Assembly (NCBI GenBank): GCA_025980765.1
Contig: JAICXB010000004.1
Location: 1 to 64,000, forward strand
DNA: 64,000 nt
Origin: Terriglobales bacterium
GTDB taxonomy: Bacteria; Acidobacteriota; Terriglobia; Terriglobales; Acidobacteriaceae
Direction of reading: 5' to 3'
The number at the start of each line of letters is the position of its first letter. Position 1 is the stretch's first letter. The notes beneath the pieces were generated by a model. That model was given only the letters and a program-made list of their open reading frames with translations, did no database searches and was not told the origin of the DNA. The translations under genes were made by a program, and so were the position numbers. Positions 17,045 to 25,969 of the stretch are shown in pieces.

Positions 17045-17324
17045 GGTGTTCTCCATCTACCAGTTTGTAATTTTGACTGAGTGAACGCCTGGAGACCCAG
17101 GCTGATTTTCAGGACTCTGCTGTTCGGCGTAGGAACCTGGAACCAGCCGATTCAACAGTTCGGATTGCGAGAATTGATCAAAGTTGTAGCAGGTGATTCG
17201 AACCGTTTTGGGAATGTGGCAGAACTCAGGCAAATTTTGCGCCTATTCCAAACTAACCACCGTAAGAACTGGGCCGTCGGCACCTCCAGGCGAGGAGACT
17301 CGTCAGCCCAGCTAAATCGCCCGA

Positions 17325-17837
17325 CTAACTTGCCCGGCGCAGCTCTGGTGCGCTGCGTGTGGCTGGTCTGCCAGAGAGTGAGTTGGGTGCGTCGAGATTG
17401 GCGCCAGAATCAACTCCTACTCCGAGTCTATCCACCAGTTCTCCGCCAAGCCATCCAGCCACCAATGCGATCAAAACCGCGATAAAAGAAAGGACAAACG
17501 CTCCATTGCCCGGATTGTCCGGGGCGCCCTCCCGGATCGCCCAGCTCCCAATAAACAGCAGGACCACCAGCAGATTCAAGCCGCCATGCCACAGGCCTAT
17601 GCCCTTTGCGCGAGTACCCGACGGAATGGCGAGCCAATCTATCAGCCCGAACACTGCAGCCAGCAGTCCTCCTATGATTCCAGCCGAGATCATCCAGAAG
17701 GAGATGCGAAACCACTCAACATCCCCTTGCACCAAGCCAACTATGTCGAACGCCACCGAGGTCGCCAATAGCCCAAGGGGAAACACGATCAGCATAGGGT
17801 GAATAGGATGGCCCAGAAGTTTCGCTTTACTTTGCAT
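17325..17837 (-). CDS. DUF2231-family membrane protein
   Basis: A predicted 170-residue membrane protein. The ATG at 17837 has TGGAGGAAC just upstream and is preferred over 17861. It opens with LLGHPIHPMLIVFPLGLLATS, the conserved HPxHP entry of DUF2231. Three further helices follow, ISFWMISAGIIGGLLAAVFGLIDW, a helix with WHGGLNLLVVLLFIG and FVLSFIAVLIALVAGWLGGEL. The paired His in the first helix and the later WHGG His could bind haem or metal, but this is not established. It is encoded next to a cytochrome c, consistent with a redox role. The C-terminal 30 residues are polar. Confidence 0.8.
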   Translation of the reverse strand: MQSKAKLLGHPIHPMLIVFPLGLLATSVAFDIVGLVQGDVEWFRISFWMISAGIIGGLLAAVFGLIDWLAIPSGTRAKGIGLWHGGLNLLVVLLFIGSWAIREGAPDNPGNGAFVLSFIAVLIALVAGWLGGELVDRLGVGVDSGANLDAPNSLSGRPATRSAPELRRAS

Positions 17838-18001
17838 AGTTCCTCCACGCTCAGTTATCACACCGACGGCGTAGCAACTCCTCTCTGCGATGGCGGTGTC
17901 TCTGTCCGGGTTGCCACATTTTCGGGGCGGTCAAGACACAGGAATCCGCATTGATGCGAAACCAACTCTGAGTTGTGCAGGCCGCCACCGCGAAAACTGA
18001 G

Positions 18002-18382
18002 TTATTGGCAGCTATCTTTGATCATTTTCAGTCTGGCGACTCGAATGTCACCCACTTCCTTGTTGCCTGCTTCTTTTGCTTCCGTACCTTTGGCTTCATG
18101 TTCCTCGCGTTCCGGCCTCATAGTTCCGGTGACCGAAACTTGATGTCCAACGTGCTTGGAAAGATCGACCTTGCTGCTGCGAAGGCCATACATCTTGCCA
18201 TTGTCAGTGATGGAGTACTCGTTAGCTTCATCGCCCTTTTGCAGACAGCCAGTAACCGTTTTCATATGCATGCTCATCTTCTTGCTCTTGGTTGCAGCCG
18301 TGTTCTGCTGCGCCTGGGGAACGGCATAGAGAAGAACAGCAAAGAAAAACACAACGCTTGTAGAGATCATCCTTAGACGCAT
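18002..18382 (-). CDS. Small exported protein, DUF5818-like
   Basis: A predicted 126-residue exported protein. The ATG at 18382 has GGAGGG 7 bases upstream, which decides the start against ATGs at 18430 and 18421. The signal peptide is TSVVFFFAVLLYAVPQAQ. The core VTGCLQKGDEANEYSITDNG, then MYGLRSSKVDLSKHVGHQVSVTGTM, matches a small OB-fold-like domain common in exported acidobacterial proteins. A Lys/Glu-rich linker precedes a final Cys (KDSCQ) that may pair with the first. No catalytic function is evident; carbohydrate or small-molecule binding would be a guess. Confidence 0.7.
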   Translation of the reverse strand: MRLRMISTSVVFFFAVLLYAVPQAQQNTAATKSKKMSMHMKTVTGCLQKGDEANEYSITDNGKMYGLRSSKVDLSKHVGHQVSVTGTMRPEREEHEAKGTEAKEAGNKEVGDIRVARLKMIKDSCQ

Positions 18383-18825
18383 TGAAACCCTCCTGAACTT
18401 CGTCTCCTGCTTACGCTTCATTGTCGACACTCGTAAGCAGGACGTTCAACTTACGCCAATATGCAAAGGATGATGGCATGTCCCATCTGATGAGTTGTCA
18501 TGCCGTCTTCTGCCAAAAGCTCAGCTTTTGACATCGAACGAAGAACTCGATTGCATGCGCATCGTGGCGCATTACGGCGCGTTACAGTGAATCCGCTACA
18601 AAGGCTTCACTTCCAAGTGCCACATTCGAAACAGGAGCGCGGCCGCCAGGTTTTGATTTTCCCAAATTGAGAAAGCGTAAAGTCAAACTCCCGCGGGCGG
18701 CTGCCGTGCTCCTGCAGAACGGCTAATGGACTGTTCGTCAGTTCTGACCTTTAGCGATTTGGCTCGACCTTCTTGACGATGCTTTCGGTTTTTGGCCGGG
18801 CTTCAACTAGAATCACGAAGTTTGT
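18383..18825. other. Intergenic region between divergent genes, with a palindrome
   Basis: No coding frame is convincing in these 443 bases. At 18514-18530 there is a perfect palindrome, CAAAAGCT and AGCTTTTG around one C, which could be an operator or a short hairpin. The rest has no recognisable element. The region must hold the promoters of both divergent neighbours. Confidence 0.5.
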
Positions 18826-19950
18826 ATGGACGCTGGTTCGAAACATCTCAATCACAGCATGGACTCGCTTGCCCGGGCGATCCGTGCGGCCCAGGTCGTA
18901 GTTCCTTGTGCGGATCTTCAGGCAACCATGGACTTCTTTGTTGAGCGCCTGGGGTTCCGTCTTGACGTTATCTTCCCCGCCGATGCTCCAACGACTGCCG
19001 TGATCTCGGGCCATGGAACCGCATTGCGACTGGAACTTGCGAACGACAATGCCGCTCCTGCAAAACTCCGAATGCTCTACGATCCGGCGGTGCTAGTCCC
19101 GGGTACACCTCGGGAATTTCAGGCGCCAAACGGGATGAAGATTGAGTTTGTCGACGCGAATCCTGTCATCGCAGTTCCAGAAGGGAGGCAGGAGTTTGTG
19201 ATCAACCGGCTTGGCGGGTCGGATGCCTGGGGTACCGGCCGCGCGACCATGCAGTATCGCGATCTCATTCCCAGTCGCCTGGGCGGCCGTTTTGTGGCCT
19301 CCCATATCCGTATACCCCAGGGCGGCCCGGTGCCGGACTACGTCCACTACCATCGAATCCGCTTTCAGATGATCTTCTGCAAGGCAGGATGGGTGAAGGT
19401 GGTCTATGAAGACCAGGGCCAGCCGTTCGTGATGCGGGCCGGCGATTGCGTATTGCAACCGCCTGAGATTCGTCATCAGGTTCTCGAAGCCTCGCCCGGG
19501 CTGGAGGTCATCGAAATTGGCTGCCCAGCGGTGCACGAAACGTTTGCGGACCACGATCTGCGTCTGCCAAACGAGAAAGTTGATCCTGGCCGGCTCTTCA
19601 ACGGCCAACGATTTCTACGCCACATCGCTAACCAGGCGAAGTTGTCGCCGTGGCGAATCGACGGCTTCGAAGCGCGCGATACTGGCATTGCGATGGCGAC
19701 GAATGGATTGGCGGATGTCCGTCTGGTTCGAAGCTCAGGCGCGCATTCTGGAAGAATCATCCACCATGGTGAATTGATGTTCTGGTTCGTTCTGCGTGGC
19801 GAATTTTCTCTGCATAGCAAGACTCTCGGCGCGCATCAGTTGCGCGAGAACGAGAGCTGCGTGCTTCCCGCTGGTGTTGAGTTCGAGCTAAATGCAAAAG
19901 CGGGAGCTGAACTCCTCGAAGTAGCCTTACCTGCAGTTTCAACCTCTTAA
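18826..19950 (+). CDS. Glyoxalase-like domain fused to two cupin domains
   Basis: A predicted 374-residue cytoplasmic protein with three fused beta-rich domains. Residues about 17-115 are glyoxalase/bleomycin-resistance-like (VVVPCADLQATMDFFVERLGF). Residues about 130-225 form a cupin with the metal-binding pattern VHYHRIRFQ and a second-motif His in IRHQVLE. Residues about 260-365 form a second cupin with IIHHGELMFWFVLRGEF, then LPAGVEFEL. Each domain could bind a divalent metal, so it may be a dioxygenase, isomerase or lyase acting on a small metabolite, but the substrate is unknown. The ATG at 18826 has a weak ribosome site; the ATG at 18859 is an alternative. Confidence 0.8.
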   Translation: MDAGSKHLNHSMDSLARAIRAAQVVVPCADLQATMDFFVERLGFRLDVIFPADAPTTAVISGHGTALRLELANDNAAPAKLRMLYDPAVLVPGTPREFQAPNGMKIEFVDANPVIAVPEGRQEFVINRLGGSDAWGTGRATMQYRDLIPSRLGGRFVASHIRIPQGGPVPDYVHYHRIRFQMIFCKAGWVKVVYEDQGQPFVMRAGDCVLQPPEIRHQVLEASPGLEVIEIGCPAVHETFADHDLRLPNEKVDPGRLFNGQRFLRHIANQAKLSPWRIDGFEARDTGIAMATNGLADVRLVRSSGAHSGRIIHHGELMFWFVLRGEFSLHSKTLGAHQLRENESCVLPAGVEFELNAKAGAELLEVALPAVSTS

Positions 19951-20060
19951 TGCAAGGCGCTGTTCTTTCCTATTGCTGAACCGCACATGCATGCCTGCTC
20001 CCCGCTCCCACGAATTCGCCGGGGCGAACGCGGGAACGGGGTACCCATGGCCGGGCCTAC

Positions 20061-21098
20061 TCAGGGTTGGACGATCACCTTCCCCACCATTCCCAAATTG
20101 TCATGCAGAACGCAGATGTACGGATATACGCCGGCATGCGTGAACGTGATGCGGAAGCGGGTTGGGCTTATCGGCGCCTGCGGCAGTCCGGTGCGCTCTT
20201 GCGGCGCGGGCGCGATGAAGCCGGAATGCACGCTGTCGGCAGGAGAATTGATGATGGCGTGAAGGGCGCCATCTTCATCCACCGTGACATTGGAAGAAGG
20301 CGGGATGGGATTCTGTGGCTCCGTGCCAAACGTCACCGTATGCGGGGTTGACGGATCGAAATTGGTCCATTCGACGGTTTGACCGGCATGGATGCGAATC
20401 ACCGGATCCATGAATCGCATCACGGATGTCGAGTCTGATCCGCCCCCGGTTGCGGAGATTATCCCCATACCGGTGACAACCTCGCGCGTTGCGTTTGAAT
20501 TCGCGGGAAACATGTCGTCGAGATCGAGGTCATGGTGGCCTTTCCCCTCATGTTCATCGTCGCCGCGGACGCTGAGCAGCAGGCTTGCTTGCTTCGCCGC
20601 TTCGCCATCGTAGAACTTCTGAGTGTAAGGAAGGCGCTCGCCGGGCGTGAGAACGTGAATCACTCCGGCCATGTCAGGATGAAACAGGCAGGAGACCTTG
20701 TAATTTCCCACAGCGGGAAAATTGATGGTGAAGTTTTGTCCCTGGGCCAGAGGAGGGGTGCTAACGCAAGTCGAGCCGTCGAAGCTTACCCCGCTGGGCG
20801 AAAACCCCGGGCACCCCGTCTGGAAATCGGGACGAACCTGATTGGCAACGAGAAAAGTTACGGTGTGGGGCTCGCCGGTTGGTACCGTCCAGGTGATGCT
20901 GTCGCCGGCATGAATCCACATTTCATTGGGCAAAAAGGCGAGAGCTTGTCTTGCCATGTCCTTGCTCTGAGATCCGGCGGTGGCATGCCAGGTTTGTTGC
21001 GCGCAGAGAGCTGCGGGAAAAGCGAGAACCGCGAGACCGAGGAAGGAAGTAGCGAAGCAAGTAACGAGGGAACGGCAAACGGATTGGAGCAACTTCAT
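20061..21098 (-). CDS. Exported double-cupredoxin protein
   Basis: A predicted 345-residue periplasmic or surface protein with a signal peptide (ending LCAQQ). Domain 1 (about residues 36-155) has GDSITWTVPTGEPHTVTF and VSCLFHPDMAG. These give the His, Cys, His and Met ligands of a type 1 copper site. Domain 2 (about 225-345) has VEWTNFDPSTPHTVTF and YICVLHDNLGM, again a full set. A His/Asp-rich linker (EHEGKGHHDLDLDD) separates them and could bind metal. Two intact blue-copper domains suggest electron transfer or copper handling. It lies convergent with the cupin fusion gene. Confidence 0.85.
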   Translation of the reverse strand: MKLLQSVCRSLVTCFATSFLGLAVLAFPAALCAQQTWHATAGSQSKDMARQALAFLPNEMWIHAGDSITWTVPTGEPHTVTFLVANQVRPDFQTGCPGFSPSGVSFDGSTCVSTPPLAQGQNFTINFPAVGNYKVSCLFHPDMAGVIHVLTPGERLPYTQKFYDGEAAKQASLLLSVRGDDEHEGKGHHDLDLDDMFPANSNATREVVTGMGIISATGGGSDSTSVMRFMDPVIRIHAGQTVEWTNFDPSTPHTVTFGTEPQNPIPPSSNVTVDEDGALHAIINSPADSVHSGFIAPAPQERTGLPQAPISPTRFRITFTHAGVYPYICVLHDNLGMVGKVIVQP

Positions 21099-21297
21099 GG
21101 GCCCACCTTTGAAGGAATTTTTCTTTCGAACGCGCTAGCAATGTTCGGCGAGGCGGACTCCGCCCGGCAATGCATTCCAGTTGAAATCTGGATGAATTCC
21201 AGGTGAACGCGCAGCTATCTGAAAAATAAAGAGTTCTCGTCCAGCGATTCAACTTCCAGCAGAATCCTTGCTAAACTGAATTCATCCACTTGGGCCC

Positions 21298-23061
21298 ATG
21301 CAGGAAGCGGCATTCAAATATCAGTTCCGCAATTTTGAGATCGATGCCTGCACGAAAGAACTGCGGAAAAACGACATCCGTCTGAAGATCCACGGGCAGC
21401 CGCTCGATGTCCTGCTTATGCTTCTCGAACGCACCGGAGAGGTTGTCACACGCGAGGAAATTCGCCAGAAGCTATGGCCCCGCGACACATTCGTTGACTT
21501 CGAACATGGCATCAACACGGCGATCAAGAAGCTGCGCCAGGCGCTCTGCGATTCTGCTTACAAACCCAAGTACATCGAGACGTTGCCGCGGGTCGGCTAT
21601 CGTTTTGTGGCAGAAGTATTTCGTGTGCCTACCGGAAAACTTATGGTCGTCGTGCTCCCGTTCGAGAACCTGAGCGGCGATGCATCGCAGGAGTATTTCA
21701 GCGATGGACTCACCGAGCAGACAATCACCGATCTGAGCAGCATCGCTTCCGGTCGTATGGGCGTGATCGCGCGCACGTCGGCGATGATTTACAAAGGCAC
21801 TCGAAAGAGCATTGTGGACATCTGTCGCGAGCTCGACGTGCAGTATGCGTTGGAGGGTAGCGTGCGTCGCGACGGCAGCCGCATCCGAATAAGCGTCCAG
21901 CTCATTTGCGCCAATGACCAGACGCACCTCTGGGCGCAAAATTTCGACCGCGAGCTTGTGGATGTTCTCACGGTGCAGGAAGAACTGGGGCGCGCAATCG
22001 CCGAACATGTGCGTGTGAAATTGGCGCCGCAGAAACGCGCGCAAGCAGCATGCGCTGCACCGCTAAACTTCGACTCTTATGACGCTTACCTCCGCGGCCG
22101 GTACTACCTGAATCGCCTGACCCCGCCAAACACTCAACGCGCGATTGAATTCTTTACCCAGGCGACACAGATCGATCCCCGCTGCGCAGTTGCTTATGGC
22201 GCTCTGGCGGAGTCGTATGTAGTCCTGCCGATCACGGGCGACGCGCCATCCGGAGAAGCCATTGCGAAAGCCAAGGGGGCGGCGCGACAGGCGCTGGCCA
22301 TCGATCCCAATCTTGCCGAAGCGCACACTGCCATCGGCTTTGCGCAGTTTTGGCATGACTGGGATTGGACCGGCTCAGAAGTGAGCTACCGGCGCGCGAT
22401 CGCGCTCAACGCGAATTATTCCTGGGCGCGTTACCGCTATGCGCATTTGCTTTCGAACACCGGCCGGCACGAAGAGGCAATGGTGCAAAACGAAATCGCC
22501 CACAAGCTCGATCCCTTCTCGCTCATCATTAACACCATGTGCGGCCAGTTCCGATATCAAGCTGGCCAATTCAGCCAGGCTTTAGCCCCACTGACGAAAT
22601 GCATCGAACTTGATCCGCCGGATTTTTGGGTGGCGCATCTGAATCTCTCGAAAGTTCACGCCGCCATGGGAAATTATCCTGAAGCTTTGGCCGAAGCGCG
22701 GAGGGCCGAAGCCTTCTGCGACGGAGGAAGCACCGAGCCGCTGTCCCTGATCGGCCACGCGCTCGCTGTGCTGGGCCGTCGCGCAGAAGCTGAGGTGATT
22801 CTCGAGGAACTCTTCGCGAGAGCCGTAAAGCGATATGTGCCACCGTACAATATCGCCCTGATCTATCAAGGTCTGGAGGAACATGAACTAGCGCTCGAAT
22901 GGCTGGAGCGCGCATACCGCGATCGCGACGTGCATATGGTCTTCCTGAACGTCGAGCCCAAGTGGGAGCCGCTTCGCAGCCATCCCCAATTCATGACCGT
23001 GCTGCAGCGATGCGGCCTCGCCCATCGGACTGTGGCGGCGCCGCACCAGCTATCTGCCTGA
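21298..23061 (+). CDS. Winged-helix/TPR transcriptional regulator (CadC-like)
   Basis: A 587-residue regulator. Residues 7-105 are an OmpR-type winged helix (LDVLLMLLERTGEVVTREEIRQKLWP and INTAIKKLRQAL, ending TLPRVGYRFVAEV). Residues about 115-250 match the TolB-N-like region found in such proteins (VVLPFENLSGDASQEYFSDGLTE, DVQYALEGSVRR). The rest is a chain of TPR repeats, e.g. AIEFFTQATQIDPRCAVAYGALAESY and AEVILEELFARAV. No membrane helix is evident between the parts, so it is probably cytoplasmic. It may activate transcription in response to a ligand or partner bound by the TPRs. Targets are unknown. Confidence 0.88.
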   Translation: MQEAAFKYQFRNFEIDACTKELRKNDIRLKIHGQPLDVLLMLLERTGEVVTREEIRQKLWPRDTFVDFEHGINTAIKKLRQALCDSAYKPKYIETLPRVGYRFVAEVFRVPTGKLMVVVLPFENLSGDASQEYFSDGLTEQTITDLSSIASGRMGVIARTSAMIYKGTRKSIVDICRELDVQYALEGSVRRDGSRIRISVQLICANDQTHLWAQNFDRELVDVLTVQEELGRAIAEHVRVKLAPQKRAQAACAAPLNFDSYDAYLRGRYYLNRLTPPNTQRAIEFFTQATQIDPRCAVAYGALAESYVVLPITGDAPSGEAIAKAKGAARQALAIDPNLAEAHTAIGFAQFWHDWDWTGSEVSYRRAIALNANYSWARYRYAHLLSNTGRHEEAMVQNEIAHKLDPFSLIINTMCGQFRYQAGQFSQALAPLTKCIELDPPDFWVAHLNLSKVHAAMGNYPEALAEARRAEAFCDGGSTEPLSLIGHALAVLGRRAEAEVILEELFARAVKRYVPPYNIALIYQGLEEHELALEWLERAYRDRDVHMVFLNVEPKWEPLRSHPQFMTVLQRCGLAHRTVAAPHQLSA

Positions 23062-23090
23062 AACGCACCAGGTAGCTGCCCTCTAAAACT

Positions 23091-24023
23091 TCAGGTTTGG
23101 CGGTGCTTCGACGGAGCTGGGAATACCGCAGCTGCTGCTTCAGGAATACGCTGGCTCGAGCGCAGGTACTGCAGCAGCATCGCCACCGAACGGTCCCAAA
23201 CCAACCACTCGTGATCTCCGGGAAATTCCTCGTATTCGTACTTGATTCCAACCAGACGCATCAGGTCTGCCATTTGCAAATCGTCGGAACGCAATCTGTC
23301 CGCAGTTCCACAGGTGAGCATGAAGTATGGCAGGTCTTTGGCAGCGGCTTTCGCGGCGAGCGGATAGAGATTATTCGCCGCCTGGGCAGCAGTTCCCGCA
23401 GCGCCGAAAGCAAGACTCACGGTTTGAAGTGGGCGATTCGTTTCAGCGGTGAGCGCTGCGGCACTGAATGCGCCAACAACGGAGAATCGCTGCGGATGCT
23501 TGAGGCCCATCTTCAACGCTCCGTATCCGCCCATCGACAGGCCGGCGATGAAGCGATCATCGCGCGACGCATTCACGCGGTAATGCGATTCAATCTCGCG
23601 GATGAGATCGGTGGCGATGTAATCCTCATATCGATTACGCGGATCGGCGGCGGAGTTCGTGTACCAGGAATCATCGCCTTCCGGCATAACTATGATCAGC
23701 TTCAGCGCGCTCGCATAGGTGGCGAGCTTCGTTTTGGCCAGCCAGTCATTCTCATCTCCGAACAGGCCATGCAGAAGATACAGGACGGCATATTTTTCCT
23801 GTGAGGAATTGTAGTTTGCCGGCAGCAGGACGCAGTAGGCCATCTCGCGATCGAGCGCAGCGCTGTGAAAAGTGTCGTGATCGGCGCACACCGGCGCAGG
23901 ATGCGGGTGCGCATTCGGCTCCTTCGGCTTCGCTGCGGGCGATGAAGCTTGCGCTGCGGCGAGCTGAAGGCTTGCGAACAGTACGAACGCGAGACAACTA
24001 TGGCGCCAGATTTTCCGTTTCAT
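23091..24023 (-). CDS. Exported esterase of the alpha/beta-hydrolase (esterase D) type
   Basis: A predicted 310-residue exported hydrolase. The start at 24023 (MKRKIWRHSC) gives a normal signal peptide ending LAAAQA; an upstream start at 24065 adds 14 basic residues. The fold shows YAVLYLLHGLFGDENDWL (oxyanion region), the nucleophile elbow GLSMGG and a late His in GDHEWLVWD. An Asp lies in TCGTADRL. The sequence resembles S-formylglutathione hydrolase and mycolyltransferase-like esterases. Being secreted, it more likely removes acyl groups from glycans or lipids than detoxifies formaldehyde. It is convergent with the winged-helix regulator gene, 29 bases away. Confidence 0.82.
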   Translation of the reverse strand: MKRKIWRHSCLAFVLFASLQLAAAQASSPAAKPKEPNAHPHPAPVCADHDTFHSAALDREMAYCVLLPANYNSSQEKYAVLYLLHGLFGDENDWLAKTKLATYASALKLIIVMPEGDDSWYTNSAADPRNRYEDYIATDLIREIESHYRVNASRDDRFIAGLSMGGYGALKMGLKHPQRFSVVGAFSAAALTAETNRPLQTVSLAFGAAGTAAQAANNLYPLAAKAAAKDLPYFMLTCGTADRLRSDDLQMADLMRLVGIKYEYEEFPGDHEWLVWDRSVAMLLQYLRSSQRIPEAAAAVFPAPSKHRQT

Positions 24024-24222
24024 GGAGGTCACAACGAATCTTCGGCGTCTCTTTTTGGCACCCAATGGAGATCGCTCCGAGCAGACAGCAAGAGATTACT
24101 TACAGAGGTTCTTTCTGGAAACCACGCTGCACCTCCAGATCGAGTTGGCCGAGTATCCTATCCACGGAAAGGGTTAAATTCAAGATGTTGCGCCAATCCA
24201 GGTGAGCGAAGAGGAGGGCTGG

Positions 24223-24639
24223 TTACAAACGCAGTGCGCGCGCTATGGCCACCAGCAACTGAGTTGGTCCGGCGGCCTTGGAGACCAGACCGTCCACGTG
24301 CGTAGCGTTTGAAATATCTTCCTTGCCGGAGATCAGCAGGACCGGAACCTTTGGCTTTAGCGCCTTCATTTCTGCCGCGATGGCCGTTCCCAGTTCGCCG
24401 CGCAAATGGTGGTCGCTCAATACCAGATCCACGTGTTGCGCCTTGAGCAGCATTAGCGCCTCGCTCCCGGAAGTCGCGCTCACAACCGTATATCCGGATT
24501 TTTCCAGCACCGCCTTGCGCAGGAACAGCGCTTGGGGCTTGTCCTCTACGCAGAGGATCACCGGAGATTTCTTTGGAGAGGGTGTCACAGAACATTCACT
24601 TCCGATGCTCGGCGCGGGAGCATTAGGGAAAGTGTACAC
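24223..24639 (-). CDS. Single-domain response regulator (CheY-like receiver)
   Basis: A predicted 138-residue receiver. The acidic pair is in VILCVEDKP, the phospho-accepting Asp is in LVLSDHHL and the conserved Lys is in GLVSKAAGP. Strand and helix order is normal. There is no output domain, so it acts by protein contact. The start is uncertain: GTG at 24639 gives a 27-residue leader, while GTG at 24588 would begin close to the receiver. No kinase gene is adjacent, so its partner is unknown. Confidence 0.82.
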   Translation of the reverse strand: MYTFPNAPAPSIGSECSVTPSPKKSPVILCVEDKPQALFLRKAVLEKSGYTVVSATSGSEALMLLKAQHVDLVLSDHHLRGELGTAIAAEMKALKPKVPVLLISGKEDISNATHVDGLVSKAAGPTQLLVAIARALRL

Positions 24640-24757
24640 CTCAGCGAAGCAACTTCAATGGCCGGTTTGTGACTGCTCGGTACGACTTGGATGCGCTCAG
24701 CGATGGAAAGAGAAAAGCTAAACGGGAGTAATCGGAGCGACTCCCATCTCGCGTACC

Positions 24758-25732
24758 CTATTTTACTGCCTGGACTTTGCCTATACCGACGATCTTCGCG
24801 TCGGTGCGGAATTTCTTGTAATCGCGGAATGTCTGCTCTTCATTCACTCTGAAGGTCTTGAGGAGGGCGAGGCGCACATCGACTTTAAAGTCGAGCTGGC
24901 GGGGGAGCCACACCTCATCATTCACTCGCGTCTGCTCGATCATGAAGTGGGAACCGCGATGGAAGCGAGCCAAAAAACCTCCCCACGAAACCGTGTCCAG
25001 ACACTCGACATCCAGTTTCGCCAACTGCAGGTCTGCCTTATCGATCCACATGCGGCCGTGAAACTTAGGAAGATAGTTCGCGTATTTCATATGCGGAACA
25101 AAGCCGGGACGCGGTTCGGCCTGTATCGCCCAGGTCTCGCGCCCTCCCACCAGTTCGCTGCCTAGCAGGGTGAAGTTGTAAGCATCGGCAATCTCACGTT
25201 CAAACTGGCGTCCTTCCTCACGGTCTTTCGCTTCTTTTTTTGCGCGCTTCTCGCGATCTTTGTTGGATTCTTTCTCGCGTTTGTCGATGGTTTTCTGGAT
25301 CTTCTCTTCCTCTTTCGCGGAGTCCTTAGCGGAGAGCGGCTTGTCGTTTTTCTCAATCAGGCGTTGCACGGAGTCACCGTAAATGTTCAGGACCTCATAG
25401 GTCTTCGTCTCCACCGACTTCGTCTGCCCGTTGCCATCCAGAGTGTTCTCGACGTCGCGTTCGGTGTAGGTGTAGTCCCGTTGCTTCTTGTCGTTTTCAA
25501 TATCGTTGGCGGCCACTTTCTGGATTAGGTCTTTGATCTGGTCCTGGCTGAGCAATCCCGGAACCTCCGGCAACGACGGGCTGGCGGTCTTCGCAGCATC
25601 CGATAAGCGCGGGGCCGATGCTCCGAGAGGCTCTGACGCAGGGGTGTTTTGAGCGAAGATCAGGGACGCAGCGCAAAGAAAAAGAATCGAAAAAATCGTT
25701 TGCCATCTCCACATAATTCTTGATAAGTGCAT
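24758..25732 (-). CDS. Exported protein with charged coil, possibly LolA-like
   Basis: A predicted 324-residue exported protein. A signal peptide (FSILFLCAASLIFAQ) is followed by a conserved beta-rich segment with YTYTERDV, then a very charged helix of Lys and Glu (about residues 130-175, KREKESNKDREKRAKKEAKD) likely to be a coiled coil. The C-terminal half (YNFTLLGSELVGGRETWAIQAEP, GRMWIDKADLQLAKLDVE, LPRQLDFKVDVRLALLKTFRVNE) recalls the curved sheet of LolA/LolB-type outer-membrane lipoprotein sorting proteins. Lipid or lipoprotein binding is possible but unproven. No strong ribosome site precedes ATG 25732; ATG 25714 is an alternative. Confidence 0.7.
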   Translation of the reverse strand: MHLSRIMWRWQTIFSILFLCAASLIFAQNTPASEPLGASAPRLSDAAKTASPSLPEVPGLLSQDQIKDLIQKVAANDIENDKKQRDYTYTERDVENTLDGNGQTKSVETKTYEVLNIYGDSVQRLIEKNDKPLSAKDSAKEEEKIQKTIDKREKESNKDREKRAKKEAKDREEGRQFEREIADAYNFTLLGSELVGGRETWAIQAEPRPGFVPHMKYANYLPKFHGRMWIDKADLQLAKLDVECLDTVSWGGFLARFHRGSHFMIEQTRVNDEVWLPRQLDFKVDVRLALLKTFRVNEEQTFRDYKKFRTDAKIVGIGKVQAVK

Positions 25733-25969
25733 GACAGGTTTTCAGGCTCCCAAGTTCGGAATAGCTCTGAATCCTAGACTGCCAACCTTATCCAAAATTA
25801 GCGAGCTATGTAAGACCTTTACCCATTGTTATTTGTTGACCTGAATCACAAGGAATTCATGATTCTTCTCACCATTAAAAATCTTTGCCCTGGCTCGAAG
25901 CGGCCACAAGTGATCCCAGGCCAATCCCACAGCGTCGGCTGCGATTGTGACCGGCGGTAACGCGACTCG

